Source: Xanthobacteraceae bacterium
GTDB taxonomy: Bacteria; Pseudomonadota; Alphaproteobacteria; Rhizobiales; Xanthobacteraceae
Direction: 5' to 3'
DNA: 64,000 nt
NCBI GenBank assembly: GCA_019746355.1
Contig: JAIESC010000013.1
Coordinates: 178,315 to 242,314, forward strand
A model generated the notes under the pieces. That model had not been told where the DNA came from, did no database searches, and saw only the letters and a list, made by a program, of their open reading frames with translations. Positions 27,510 through 36,119 of this stretch are shown here, one piece after another. A program made the position numbers and the translations under genes. Every line of letters starts with the position of its first letter. Position 1 is the first letter of the stretch.

Positions 27510-28601
27510 TCAGGCCGGCGTTGAGACGCCTTCACGCTCCTTGATCCAGGCGACCAGGAGCTCCCAGATCACCGCAAGCACGATCGGGCCGAGAAACAGT
27601 CCGGTGATGCCGTAGGACAGGACGCCGCCGATCACACCGATCAGGATGACCAGCATCGGTGTGCTCAGGCCACGCCCCATGACGAGCGGCCGCAGGACGT
27701 TGTCCATCAGATTGACCGGGATCATCCAGGCGGTGAACAGCAGCGCCGCCGTCGTCTCCATCGCAAACCAGCTCCAGATGATCAGCGGCAGGATGATGAT
27801 CGACGGGCCGACCTGAAGGATGCCGAGAACGAGGACGGCCGTCGTGAGCAGGCTCGCACCGGGAATCCCGGCCGCCATGAAGCCGATCCCCGCCAGGAAC
27901 GCCTGCAGCGCCGAGATGCCGATCACGCCGCGCGCGACGGTGCGGATCGTCGCGCCGGCGAGATCGACGAAGTGCTCGCCGCGCCCCTCAGCAAGCCTGC
28001 GCGAAAAGCGGCGCATGGTTTCGACCAGCGATGGCGCCGGCGAAAACAGGAAACCCGCCACAAAGATCGCGATGAAGAATTTGATCGTGCCGGTGCCGGC
28101 CTCGGCGGCGATCTGGAGGAGCGCGCTGCCGACCGGTTTGAGCTGTGGCGCGATCCGGGCCAGCGCCTCGCGCAGGTTGGTGGAAGCGAGATCCCAGAAT
28201 TGATAGACCGGCTCGCCGACCAGCGGCCAGGTCCTGACCGTTTCTGGCGGCGGCGGCAGCGCCAGCGTCGCGAGGTCAAAGCGCGCCGACAGCATGCCGA
28301 CGCTGTCGATCAGGCCCAGCGCCAGCCATGTCGCGGGTCCGATGATGACCAGGAGGCTGATGAGGGTCAGCAGCACGGCGGCGACTCGCCGCCGTCCGCC
28401 GAGATGCCGCACCATCCAGTCGTAGACCGGATAAAGTGCAACGGTCAGCACGATGCTCCATATGGCAATCGTGATGAACGGCAGGATCAGGGTGAACGCC
28501 AGATAAAGCAGCAGGCCGAGGACGGCGAGCCTGATGGTCACCTCGATCCAGGCCGCCGTCGGATCGCGGCGGTCGTTCGGATCGTCGCCGGCGTCTGGCA
28601 T
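27510..28601 (-). CDS. AI-2E/PerM family membrane permease
   Basis: The 363-residue protein has seven to eight membrane segments. The N-terminal pair is visible in LAVLGLLLYLAFTLILPFIT and IWSIVLTVALYPVYDWM, the re-entrant region in GVIGISALQAFLAGIGF, and the C-terminal family motif in GVIGGVLSYGITGLFLGPI. Members export AI-2 or act as Na+/H+ antiporters or as peptide and lipid permeases, so the substrate is uncertain. I prefer ATG 28601 (MPDAGDDPN) over the GTG at 28622 because AGGGGGA lies just before it. It is a single gene between Bug receptors and the DUF2252 gene. Confidence 0.87.
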   Translation of the reverse strand: MPDAGDDPNDRRDPTAAWIEVTIRLAVLGLLLYLAFTLILPFITIAIWSIVLTVALYPVYDWMVRHLGGRRRVAAVLLTLISLLVIIGPATWLALGLIDSVGMLSARFDLATLALPPPPETVRTWPLVGEPVYQFWDLASTNLREALARIAPQLKPVGSALLQIAAEAGTGTIKFFIAIFVAGFLFSPAPSLVETMRRFSRRLAEGRGEHFVDLAGATIRTVARGVIGISALQAFLAGIGFMAAGIPGASLLTTAVLVLGILQVGPSIIILPLIIWSWFAMETTAALLFTAWMIPVNLMDNVLRPLVMGRGLSTPMLVILIGVIGGVLSYGITGLFLGPIVLAVIWELLVAWIKEREGVSTPA

Positions 28602-28766
28602 GAACTTTTCCCCCTGCCGCACAAGTCCCTGAAAGCAGAAGACTCTAGCAGGCCGCGAAATTCCGCCAACTGAACTTGGGTTTAGGCTGGTATCCCCTTG
28701 GCTCGGAAGCTCGCCCCGGAGCCAGCTGAGAACCCAGCCGGGCTTCCGAACCGCGACACCGGACCC

Positions 28767-30176
28767 TCAAGTCTCATCAGACGCGGGGACTGTACCTTTT
28801 CTCGCTGCGGCCCGAAGAGCGGCATGATCGCGCTCGATCTGATCGGCGTAAGCCAGCGCAAATTGACCCATGGCCTCGTCGAATTCATCACTTGAGGAGC
28901 CAAGATATCCGCTGATGATGGTCGATACTTCGCTGACCTTCGAGTGCGCACGGGCGAGCGCCCAGCCGCACGCCCGGGCGTAAACGTCCAACAATTCAGC
29001 ATTGAAGGTTTCGAGCATCGGCTTGATCTTCGCGTCGTGCAACTGTCGCACATAGAATTGCCGGCCGTCCGGCGCCGTCGCCCAACCCAGGAAAATATCG
29101 GAAACCGGCTGCATGAGACGCTGCCCCATGACGACCCGCTGGCCATGATGGCTATATGCACTTTTTCCGGCGTGGGGCTCGAGCACCGATTCCGCAGCCT
29201 CCTTGAATTGGAGGAAGAGCGGATCGTTGTCGGCCGACATGAGCAAAGCAATCCAGCACCTGCGTCCGACGCTGCCGACGCCGACAACCTTGATGGCCGC
29301 ATCAACCAGCCGGTAGCGATCGAGCAGCATGCGCCGGTCATCGGGCAGGGTTTCACGGTAGGCGCGGCAGATCTGCTCGGATGTTTCCTCGAATTCGGGG
29401 GCATGGGACGCCCGCGGATGAAAGATCAATGGCGGACGGTCGGTAATAAGGATTTGCCCGCTCACCGTTCCTGCGAGCTTGGGGTAGTCATGCTCCGAAC
29501 TGCTGCGCGATGCCGTTTTGTCGATATGCTTGAAGACACGTTTGCGAACGGCCTTTGGCAATGCTGCAATGAACTCGTTGACGGCAATGTCCGTGTACCA
29601 GACCTGCAGCGGGCCCATGCTGCAGAATTTCCACATGTGCTCGCGGTAACTGCGCGCTGAGCTGACGGCACAGTCACGGGCCTTGGCATCGGAGAGTCCG
29701 ATCGACCGCGCCGCCAGTGCGACCGAGGCCGAAAGCCGCTTCACGTCCCATTCCCATGGAGCAGGCAGGGTCTCGTCGAAATCGTTGATGTCGAAGATGA
29801 TGTTGCGTTCGGGCGTGGCGAAGCCGCCGAAATTCATGAGGTGACAATCGCCGCATGCCTGGACCTTGAGATCGGTGCGGGGCATTTGCGCCAGGTCGGA
29901 GGCCATCACTCCGGCAGCGCCACGATAAAATGAAAAAGGCGACTGCAGCATCCGGCCGTATCGGATCGGCACGAGCTCCTTCATTCGGCCCGCGTCCTCC
30001 TTGCGAAGCGTATCGGTCGGATCCGGGCGGTCTTTAATCTTCTTCCATCGACCGTGCTGCTTTCGCGGAATCCTGTCGCGCAGTGCCTTGCCGAGCGCTA
30101 TTCGGTTTTCCCGGGGGACAAAGCGCGCGGCGCGATCGAGAAACGCAGCTTCGGAAATTGTCTGCATGCGTCCCAT
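28767..30176 (-). CDS. DUF2252 family protein
   Basis: The 469-residue cytoplasmic protein matches the uncharacterised DUF2252 family. Hallmarks are the N-terminal RYGRMLQSPFSFYRGAAGVM, then VQACGDCHLMNFGGF and the acidic segment IIFDINDFDETLPAPWEWD. The family is remotely related to protein/aminoglycoside kinase folds, in which the GDCHLxN and FDINDFDE segments would be catalytic loop and metal-binding parts. No function is proven. It is divergent from the SulP gene (207-base gap). I see no other member of a recognised system beside it. Confidence 0.85.
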   Translation of the reverse strand: MGRMQTISEAAFLDRAARFVPRENRIALGKALRDRIPRKQHGRWKKIKDRPDPTDTLRKEDAGRMKELVPIRYGRMLQSPFSFYRGAAGVMASDLAQMPRTDLKVQACGDCHLMNFGGFATPERNIIFDINDFDETLPAPWEWDVKRLSASVALAARSIGLSDAKARDCAVSSARSYREHMWKFCSMGPLQVWYTDIAVNEFIAALPKAVRKRVFKHIDKTASRSSSEHDYPKLAGTVSGQILITDRPPLIFHPRASHAPEFEETSEQICRAYRETLPDDRRMLLDRYRLVDAAIKVVGVGSVGRRCWIALLMSADNDPLFLQFKEAAESVLEPHAGKSAYSHHGQRVVMGQRLMQPVSDIFLGWATAPDGRQFYVRQLHDAKIKPMLETFNAELLDVYARACGWALARAHSKVSEVSTIISGYLGSSSDEFDEAMGQFALAYADQIERDHAALRAAARKGTVPASDET

Positions 30177-30366
30177 GCGACTAATACTTTCGAGCTGGTG
30201 GGACGAAAAAATCCGGTTTGAAAGGATACCAGCAAGAAGAAGGCGCGATCACGACCGTCGCTCACCGTCAGGGAGCAATTGCGGGCGAGGGCGCGACCGC
30301 TATGACCTCTGGCCGCGAATTGTGGCCGGGGGTAATATGAATATCGGACGTGCTCAGATCATCCAC

Positions 30367-30383
30367 GGCTAAACCGTTTAGCC
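30367..30383. promoter_or_regulatory. 17-bp perfect palindrome abutting the SulP start codon
   Basis: GGCTAAACCGTTTAGCC has a 7-bp inverted repeat around CCG. It ends at the base before the SulP ATG, exactly where a ribosome site should be; no AGGA-like sequence is present. It could be an operator or an mRNA hairpin that hides the start. Confidence 0.5.
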
Positions 30384-32093
30384 ATGTCGATCTCGGTCCA
30401 CGCTGCATCCCTGGTTCAGCGATCGGTGCCGCTCCTGCAATGGGCCGGTGCTTACCAGCGCGCGTGGCTGCTGCCGGATATTTTTGCCGGCATCGCCCTT
30501 TGGGCGGTCATGGTTCCCGAGGCCATGGCCTATTCGAGCATCGTCGGCGTTCCGCCGATCATGGGGCTTTACTCGATCGTTCCGGGACTGCTGGCCTATG
30601 CGCTGCTCGGAACGTCGCGGCAGCTCGTCGTCGGACCCGATACGGCCACCGGTCTGATTTCCGCGCTGACCGTGGGCGCCATCGCCGCCCAGGGCACCGC
30701 GGACTACAGCACGCTGACGTCCACGCTCGCGGTCCTGATCGGCGTTTTCTTCCTCTTTTTCGGCATCATGCGCATGGGCTGGCTGGCTGCCTTCGTTTCC
30801 ACGCCGGTGATGCGTGGCTTCATCGAAGGCCTTGTCTATGTGACGATCATCGGCCAGGTGCCGCATCTGCTTGGCATCCCGGGAGCCTCGGGCAACTTCT
30901 TCGCCAAGCTCGGCAATGTCTTCGAGCATTTGCCCGATTTCGCGCTTGCGCCGGTGCTGACCGGCCTGCTCAGCCTCGCAGCGATGCTGCTGCTGCGGCA
31001 CTTCGCACCGGGCGTGCCCGCAGCGCTGGTCGTCATGGTGGTCGCCACGGCTGCGATCGGGCTGCTCGGTGGAGAAGCAACCGGCGTGCACGTCGCCGGC
31101 CATATCCCGTCCGGGCTGCCCAATCTCACCTTGCCGCACTTCGACATTGCAATATTGCAGGAGCTGATCCCTGGTGCGCTCGCGATCGTCCTGATCGGCT
31201 ATGCGGAGTCGCTCGCCGCGGCAAAGGCCGCGGCGATCGAGAGCGGCGGCGATATCGATCCGAATCAGGAGCTGATCGCCTACGGGCCGGCCAACATTCT
31301 CACCGGGCTTTTCGGCGGCTTTCTTGTGGTCGGCAGCCTGTCCAAGACCTCGGTGGCCATAGCCGCGGGTGCCCGCAGTCAGTTGGCGAATCTTGTGGCG
31401 GCCGCCTTTTGTCTCCTGACCCTGCTGTTTTTGACGCCGCTTTTCCGAAACATGCCGCAGCCGGCGCTGGCTGCCATTGTCATCGCCGCGATGCTTCATC
31501 TCACGAAGCCCCGCTATCTGCGCGATCTGTTTTTCCGAAGCCGGTGGTCGTTCACCAACGCGCTGATCGTCATTGTCGCCGAGCTCACGTTGGGCGTCAT
31601 GCAAGGCATCATCCTGGGCATCGTCCTGTCCCTGCTTGCGCTCATCTACCTGATCAGCCATCCCGCAGCAGCAGCGCTGGGGCAGCTTCCGGGCACGGAG
31701 GCGTATGGTGACGTCCGGCGCCATCCCGAGGCGATGACCTTTCCCGGGCTGCTGATCTGGCGAGTTGGCGGCGACTTGTTTTTTGCGAGCATCGGTCAAA
31801 CGCGGGTGTCGCTGAACGGTGCGCTGGAGAAGAGCCGGGCACAGGTGCGGCGGGTCCTTCTGGACTTCAGTTCGGTCAACCTGATCGACGTCAGCGCCTG
31901 CGACGAGCTGATCGCGTTCATCAGGCAGCTGCAAGGCCAGGGCATCACCATTGCTTTCGCCCGTGTGCGCGACGATGTCCGGGAGGACCTGCGGCTCGGC
32001 GGGATCGATGCTGTTGTTGGCCCAATGAATTTCTACGAACGGGTCACGGATGGCGTGCATGCCTGGCAGCAGCGAGAGCGGTCTTCTTCATGA
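30384..32093 (+). CDS. SulP-family anion transporter with STAS domain
   Basis: The 569-residue protein has 10-12 membrane segments of the SulP fold. The signature regions are 'VPEAMAYSSIVGVPPIMGLYS' (split here as VPEAMAYSS and PIMGLYS) and 'LLGTSRQLVVGPD'. The C-terminal STAS domain (about 440-560) has VRRVLLDFSSVNLIDVSA. SulP members carry sulfate, bicarbonate, molybdate or other anions. With cys genes 27 kb away there is no direct link to sulfate. ATG 30384 lacks a ribosome site but is the best N-terminus. It leads a run with the DUF3302 and HlyD genes. Confidence 0.92.
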   Translation: MSISVHAASLVQRSVPLLQWAGAYQRAWLLPDIFAGIALWAVMVPEAMAYSSIVGVPPIMGLYSIVPGLLAYALLGTSRQLVVGPDTATGLISALTVGAIAAQGTADYSTLTSTLAVLIGVFFLFFGIMRMGWLAAFVSTPVMRGFIEGLVYVTIIGQVPHLLGIPGASGNFFAKLGNVFEHLPDFALAPVLTGLLSLAAMLLLRHFAPGVPAALVVMVVATAAIGLLGGEATGVHVAGHIPSGLPNLTLPHFDIAILQELIPGALAIVLIGYAESLAAAKAAAIESGGDIDPNQELIAYGPANILTGLFGGFLVVGSLSKTSVAIAAGARSQLANLVAAAFCLLTLLFLTPLFRNMPQPALAAIVIAAMLHLTKPRYLRDLFFRSRWSFTNALIVIVAELTLGVMQGIILGIVLSLLALIYLISHPAAAALGQLPGTEAYGDVRRHPEAMTFPGLLIWRVGGDLFFASIGQTRVSLNGALEKSRAQVRRVLLDFSSVNLIDVSACDELIAFIRQLQGQGITIAFARVRDDVREDLRLGGIDAVVGPMNFYERVTDGVHAWQQRERSSS

Positions 32094-32116
32094 AGATTGC
32101 GCTGCTTGAGTCGGGT

Positions 32117-32136
32117 GGCTCGCAGGATTGCGAGCC
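32117..32136. other. 8-bp hairpin between SulP and DUF3302 genes
   Basis: GGCTCGCA and TGCGAGCC flank GGAT. It is 24 bases after the SulP stop. No T-run follows, so it is not a standard terminator; it may separate mRNA stability of the two parts. Confidence 0.4.
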
Positions 32137-32196
32137 AGGGCATGAGCGGACAGGCATCTATCGCCTGAGGACCTGACGACGACAGGAGTCTGGGCA

Positions 32197-32565
32197 ATGA
32201 TCGATGATCCATTCCTGAACTACTTCGCGCTCGGACTGCTTATTTTCGTGGTGATCGTGATATTCTACGGGATCATCGCGATCCATGACATTCCGGCCAA
32301 GATTGCCGAGGCGCGGCATCATCCACACCAGGACGCCATCCATGCCGCAGGCTGGGTCAGCCTGTTCACCTTGCATGTGCTGTGGCCGTTTCTTTGGATT
32401 TGGGCGATGCTCTATCGTCCGGATCGCGGCTGGGGTGTGTCCAAGCCAGAGGCTGCGCCACCCTTGAGCCCAGGCGAAACACCGGCCGTCAGCGCAAGCG
32501 AAATTGAGGATCTTCGCCGCCGCATATCGGCGCTTGAGAAAAGCAGCATGAGCGCAGGAGGTTAA
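32197..32565 (+). CDS. DUF3302 inner-membrane protein (YiaW-like)
   Basis: The 122-residue protein has two membrane helices (about 9-29 FALGLLIFVVIVIFYGIIAI, and 50-69 WVSLFTLHVLWPFLWIWAM) with the family segment HDIPAKIAEARHHPHQDAIH between them. A soluble C-terminal part follows. E. coli YiaW has the same layout and is encoded next to the HlyD-like YiaV. The same pairing is seen here, where the HlyD-like gene starts only 2 bases after this stop. Its job is unknown; it probably acts with the HlyD-like protein in export. An AGGAG lies just upstream of the ATG. Confidence 0.85.
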   Translation: MIDDPFLNYFALGLLIFVVIVIFYGIIAIHDIPAKIAEARHHPHQDAIHAAGWVSLFTLHVLWPFLWIWAMLYRPDRGWGVSKPEAAPPLSPGETPAVSASEIEDLRRRISALEKSSMSAGG

Positions 32566-32567
32566 AA

Positions 32568-33707
32568 ATGGAAATCCTCCTCGTCCTTATTTACGTCTCG
32601 ATCTGCGTCGTGATCTTCAAAGTCTTCAGTATACCGGTCAACCAGTGGTCGCTGTCCACCGCCGCGCTCGGCGGAATATTCGGCATCGTGCTGCTGCTCT
32701 TGACCATGAACTACAATCATCCGTTTACGAAGAACGCTCGCATCTATTTCGCGGTGACCCCGGTCCTGGCGACGGTGAAGGGGCGCGTGATCGAAGTGCC
32801 GGTTCGAGCGAACGCGCCGCTCAAGGAAGGTGACGTCCTTTTCCGCATCGATCCGAAACCGTATCAATACATCGTCGACGAGAAGAAAGCGGCGCTCGCG
32901 GACGCCGAACAGAAAGTCAATGAGCTGAAGGCATCGCTCGATCAAGCGACCGCGTCAGGAGAAAAGGCCAATGCGCAGCTCCAGCTGGCGCAACAGAACT
33001 ATGACCGCCAGAACGAATTGTTCGCGAAGAACATCGTCGCCAAGGCCACCCTCGACACCTACACGCGAAACCTGGAAGCTTCAAAACAGACACTGGCGGC
33101 GGCGAAAGCCGACGAAGAGCGGGCGCGATTGGCCTATACCGCCAATGTCGGCGGCGTGAACACCACCGTCGCGCAGCGGCGTGCGGAACTTGCCGATGCC
33201 GAGTTCGACCTGGATCAGACCACGACCCGCGCGGCGGGTCCGGGATTCGTGACTCAGGTTTCGCTGCGGCCGGGGATGTACGTCATCCCGACGCAGCTTC
33301 GGACCGCCATGCTCTTCGTCAATACCGGCCACGGCGACCGCGAGCTGGGGGCGGCATTCGATCAAAACTCCTTGCAACGGGTCAACGCAGGCGATGATGC
33401 CGAGGTTGCCTTCGAGGCCGTTCCAGGTCGCGTGTTCAAGGCCAAAGTCCGTTGGGTCGTTGATGCAATCGCGGCCGGGCAATTGTCGACGACCCCGGCG
33501 CTTATCGAGCCGGAAACGCGGACGGTCGCCGGCCGCGCACTCACGATCATCGATGTCACCGACGACATGCAGGGGTACCAGATCCCGCTTGGCTCCGCGG
33601 CCCAGGTCGCGATCTACACGAAACACTGGCACCATCTTTCGCTGTTGCGCAAAATCCTCCTGCGCATGCGGAGCTGGGAGAACTACCTATTCCTGGAAGG
33701 CCACTAG
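32568..33707 (+). CDS. HlyD/EmrA-family periplasmic adaptor (YiaV-like)
   Basis: The 379-residue protein has two N-terminal membrane helices (about 3-20 and 32-52), unlike the single one of EmrA. A lipoyl/barrel half (IEVPVRANAPLKEGDVLFRID), a long alpha-helical hairpin (about 108-205) and the second barrel half (GPGFVTQVSLRPGMYV) follow. Such adaptors bridge an inner-membrane pump and an outer-membrane channel. No pump gene follows, so the DUF3302 protein or a distant pump may be the partner. Gap to the DUF3302 gene is 2 bases. Confidence 0.87.
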   Translation: MEILLVLIYVSICVVIFKVFSIPVNQWSLSTAALGGIFGIVLLLLTMNYNHPFTKNARIYFAVTPVLATVKGRVIEVPVRANAPLKEGDVLFRIDPKPYQYIVDEKKAALADAEQKVNELKASLDQATASGEKANAQLQLAQQNYDRQNELFAKNIVAKATLDTYTRNLEASKQTLAAAKADEERARLAYTANVGGVNTTVAQRRAELADAEFDLDQTTTRAAGPGFVTQVSLRPGMYVIPTQLRTAMLFVNTGHGDRELGAAFDQNSLQRVNAGDDAEVAFEAVPGRVFKAKVRWVVDAIAAGQLSTTPALIEPETRTVAGRALTIIDVTDDMQGYQIPLGSAAQVAIYTKHWHHLSLLRKILLRMRSWENYLFLEGH

Positions 33708-33779
33708 CCGGCGCCATCCAATGCGTCGCTTCGGGTCACGGTTCATGCGGGCACGACCCGGAGCATGATCGGTCGCAGA

Positions 33780-34145
33780 TCATTCAATCACCAAAGCAGG
33801 TAGATATTGCTCGACGAGTTCAATCGGCATGTGGCGTTTGCATCCGGGCGGGTCCGATGGCGTGTCCTCGGCGAGCAGGCGCAAGCGCTCGCCAGTCCAC
33901 TCCTGATAGATATTGACTGTGTCGAGAATTGTTTTCGCCGCCGACAGCTTGGAGGCGAGGTTGGTTGCCAAATCGCGTTCCGCCTCGATTCGCGCGATCC
34001 AGTTGCGGTTCGTGTCTTCGGCCAATTTGCCGAGGTCCCGTTGCATCTGTATGAACGCTTCCGCTTGTTGCTGAGCGAATTTGCTGATGTCGGCGAAAGT
34101 AAGCGATGATGCGCGCCGATCGGCTGTGTTTTGCGACAGGGGCAT
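33780..34145 (-). CDS. Small phasin-like helical protein
   Basis: The 121-residue protein is mostly a continuous amphipathic helix (about 15-85, ISKFAQQQAEAFIQMQRDLG and ERDLATNLASKLSAAKTILD), as in phasins that coat polyhydroxyalkanoate granules. I do not recognise it beyond that, and the proline-rich tail (residues 95-121) is unlike known phasins. A strong ribosome site AAGGAGGT (34153-34160) lies 7 bases before the ATG, and an FNR/FixK-type palindrome is 60 bases upstream. It is convergent with the HlyD-like gene. Confidence 0.65.
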   Translation of the reverse strand: MPLSQNTADRRASSLTFADISKFAQQQAEAFIQMQRDLGKLAEDTNRNWIARIEAERDLATNLASKLSAAKTILDTVNIYQEWTGERLRLLAEDTPSDPPGCKRHMPIELVEQYLPALVIE

Positions 34146-34204
34146 GGACGCGACCTCCTTGTTAGGGTTTTGGTTGTTGATCGCAAAATTCCAGGAGGTG
34201 AGCT

Positions 34205-34218
34205 TTGACGTAAGTCAA
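34205..34218. promoter_or_regulatory. FNR/FixK-type box upstream of the phasin-like gene
   Basis: TTGACGTAAGTCAA is a perfect inverted repeat of the form TTGA-N6-TCAA, the consensus shape of CRP/FNR-family sites (FixK, FnrN, Anr). Its centre is about 66 bases upstream of the start codon at 34145. With a typical 25-base leader that fits class II activation near -41. It suggests low-oxygen control. Confidence 0.55.
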
Positions 34219-34387
34219 ATTTGCGTGCGTGCTTGCTCATTTTGCGGCGGAGGGTGCCGCTGGGTTCCAGGAATCAAAAACGGAAATACTCAATCCGAGT
34301 ACAAAATGGCCGCTTCGCGCGCGGGCGGGAACTTCGCGCGTTTATGAACGCCTGAAGCGTGATGAGTTTAGGTTGGAACGGCTCTCT

Positions 34388-34475
34388 CCGTTCGTCCCCA
34401 CGCAAGTGGGGACCCAGGGCCACGATTCAGACCTTGCATTTGGCCCTGGGTTCCCGCTTGCGCGGGAGCGAACGG
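34388..34475. repeat. 88-bp imperfect inverted-repeat element
   Basis: Ends CCGTTCG and CGAACGG enclose two G/C-rich hairpins. The left one is GTCCCCACGCAAGTGGGGAC, the right is an unequal copy (TTCCCGCTTGCGCGGGA), and CCAGGGCCA / TGGCCCTGG joins them. Such intergenic elements are common in Hyphomicrobiales genomes. It lies in the 365-base gap between the phasin-like and ABC genes. The rest of the gap holds no gene that I can see. Confidence 0.7.
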
Positions 34476-34510
34476 GTGGCTGCATCGACTCGACCCGATC
34501 TCATCGTGCT

Positions 34511-35290
34511 TTAGTCCGCCCGCCACCTGCCGAAATGCACCTCGGCGCGGCGGACGAGCTCGTTGAGCACGATCGCCATCGCCGCGAGCACCGAAATAAG
34601 GCCGAGCAGCTTGGTCGGGTCGAAGTTCTGGGTGAACAGCTGCGTGAAATAGCCGATGCCGGCGGTCGAGACGTAAAGCTCGGCGAGCAGCACGCCGAGC
34701 AGCACGCCGGTCATGCCGAGCCGCATGCCGGCAAAGAAGCTCGGGATCATGTGCGGAAAGATCACCCAGCGAAAAATCTGCCAGCGGCTCGCGCCCATCG
34801 ACCGCGCCGCCGTCATCAGGATCGGCCTGATGTTCTGGACGCCCGCGACGATGGTGACGATGATCGGGAAGATGCCGTGGCTGACGCCGAAGGCGATCTT
34901 CGAGGGCGGGCCGATGCCGAAATAGAGGATGAACAGCGGCAGGATGGTGACCTGCGGAATGCCGTAGAGCAGCAGGATGATCGGCATGAAGCTGCGATTC
35001 GAAAACCGCGACAGCCCGACCACCAATCCGATCACGAGTCCGATGGCAACGGATATGACGAACGCCACCGCCAGCTCCCAGAACGTGACCCGAAGCGCCT
35101 GCGGCACGTTCCGGGTGTCGAACAGCTCGCCGAAGCTGGCGATCACCTTCGACGGCGGGCTCAGGAACATCGGCGCGATCCAGAACCGCGCGGCGACCTC
35201 CCAGAGAAGGAACAGCGCCAGCACCACGGCGAGCCGCACCACGCCGGGACGGCGCAGAAAAAAGCGCTTGATTGGCGCCGCGCCGCTCAT
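34511..35290 (-). CDS. ABC permease of nitrate/sulfonate/taurine type
   Basis: The 259-residue membrane protein has six segments and the BPD_transp_1 EAA loop (TAARSMGASRWQIFRWVIFP) that contacts the ATPase. Relatives are SsuC/TauC/ThiX-like permeases. It overlaps the second permease gene upstream by four bases, so the importer has two permease subunits and one ATPase. The ligand is not clear from sequence; neighbouring hydantoinase genes suggest a nitrogen compound. Confidence 0.92.
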   Translation of the reverse strand: MSGAAPIKRFFLRRPGVVRLAVVLALFLLWEVAARFWIAPMFLSPPSKVIASFGELFDTRNVPQALRVTFWELAVAFVISVAIGLVIGLVVGLSRFSNRSFMPIILLLYGIPQVTILPLFILYFGIGPPSKIAFGVSHGIFPIIVTIVAGVQNIRPILMTAARSMGASRWQIFRWVIFPHMIPSFFAGMRLGMTGVLLGVLLAELYVSTAGIGYFTQLFTQNFDPTKLLGLISVLAAMAIVLNELVRRAEVHFGRWRAD

Positions 35291-36057
35291 TGCTGCCGCT
35301 TCGAGCGCTTTTCGAGGGCGCTGACGGTGGTGTTCAAGGTCGCGGCGATCACCACGACAAAGGCGATGTAGGCGAACATCCGCGCCGTCTCCATCGCTTC
35401 GGCGAGATGCACGATGCGGTGGCCGAGGCCGGCGAGCGAGGCGAGCGTCTCGCTGCCGAGGATCGAGAGCAGCGCCACGGTGAAGCCGATGCGAAGCCCG
35501 GTCAGGATGACGGGGAGGGCGGCGGGAAGAAGCACATAGCGGAACATCTGCACGTCGGAGGCGCCCATCGAACGCGCGGCGGTGATGAAGATGCGATCGA
35601 CGTAGCCGAAGCCGGCGATGGTGTTGAGCACGATCGGAAAGAAGCTGATGGTGGTGCCGATCGCGATCTTGGAGCCCGGGCCGAGCCCGAAGAACAGCAC
35701 GTAGAGCGGCAGGAACAGGATGATCGGGATCGAATAGATGCCGGCGAGCAGCGGCTCGAACACCCGGATCAGATATTGCGAGCGGCTGATCAGATAGCCG
35801 AGCGTGATGCCGCTGGTGCAGGAGATGAGAAAGGCGATGGCGATCTCAGACAGCGTGACCTGGAGGTCCGGCAGGTACTCGCCGGTGGCGAGAATGTCCT
35901 TGAGCTCGGCCCAGACCTTGACCGGGTTGGGAAGGAGCAGCGGATTGATGCCCCAGCGGGTGGTGCCGAAATACCAGAGCAGGACCAGCGCGACGAGGAA
36001 CGTCACCTGCACCACGCGGCTGACGATCTTGTCGCGCTTCTCGCGCTTGCCGCTCAT
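35287..36057 (-). CDS. ABC permease of nitrate/sulfonate/taurine type
   Basis: The 256-residue membrane protein has the same fold as its neighbour: GISGITLGYLISRS-like membrane segments and the EAA loop TAARSMGASDVQMFRYVLLP. The N-terminus MSGKREKRDKI is basic, as expected for an inside start. It follows the ATPase gene after a 52-base spacer that holds four copies of a 14-base repeat. It is probably a heterodimer partner of the following permease. Confidence 0.92.
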   Translation of the reverse strand: MSGKREKRDKIVSRVVQVTFLVALVLLWYFGTTRWGINPLLLPNPVKVWAELKDILATGEYLPDLQVTLSEIAIAFLISCTSGITLGYLISRSQYLIRVFEPLLAGIYSIPIILFLPLYVLFFGLGPGSKIAIGTTISFFPIVLNTIAGFGYVDRIFITAARSMGASDVQMFRYVLLPAALPVILTGLRIGFTVALLSILGSETLASLAGLGHRIVHLAEAMETARMFAYIAFVVVIAATLNTTVSALEKRSKRQQ

Positions 36058-36063
36058 GACGCG

Positions 36064-36119
36064 GCGCTCATGACACAGGGCTCATGATACAGGGCTCACG
36101 ATGCAGGGCTCATGATACA
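36064..36119. repeat. Four 14-bp imperfect tandem repeats between ATPase and permease genes
   Basis: Units are GCGCTCATGACACA, GGGCTCATGATACA, GGGCTCACGATGCA and GGGCTCATGATACA. On the minus strand each good copy holds ATGAGC, the first two codons of the permease. The stop TGA of the ATPase gene lies inside the last copy (36110-36112). It looks like local slippage of the ATPase-permease junction. Confidence 0.85.

Noticed and set aside
36064..36119. Tandem repeats as a possible CRISPR array
   Set aside because: Units are 14 bases with no spacers between them, and no cas genes are near.
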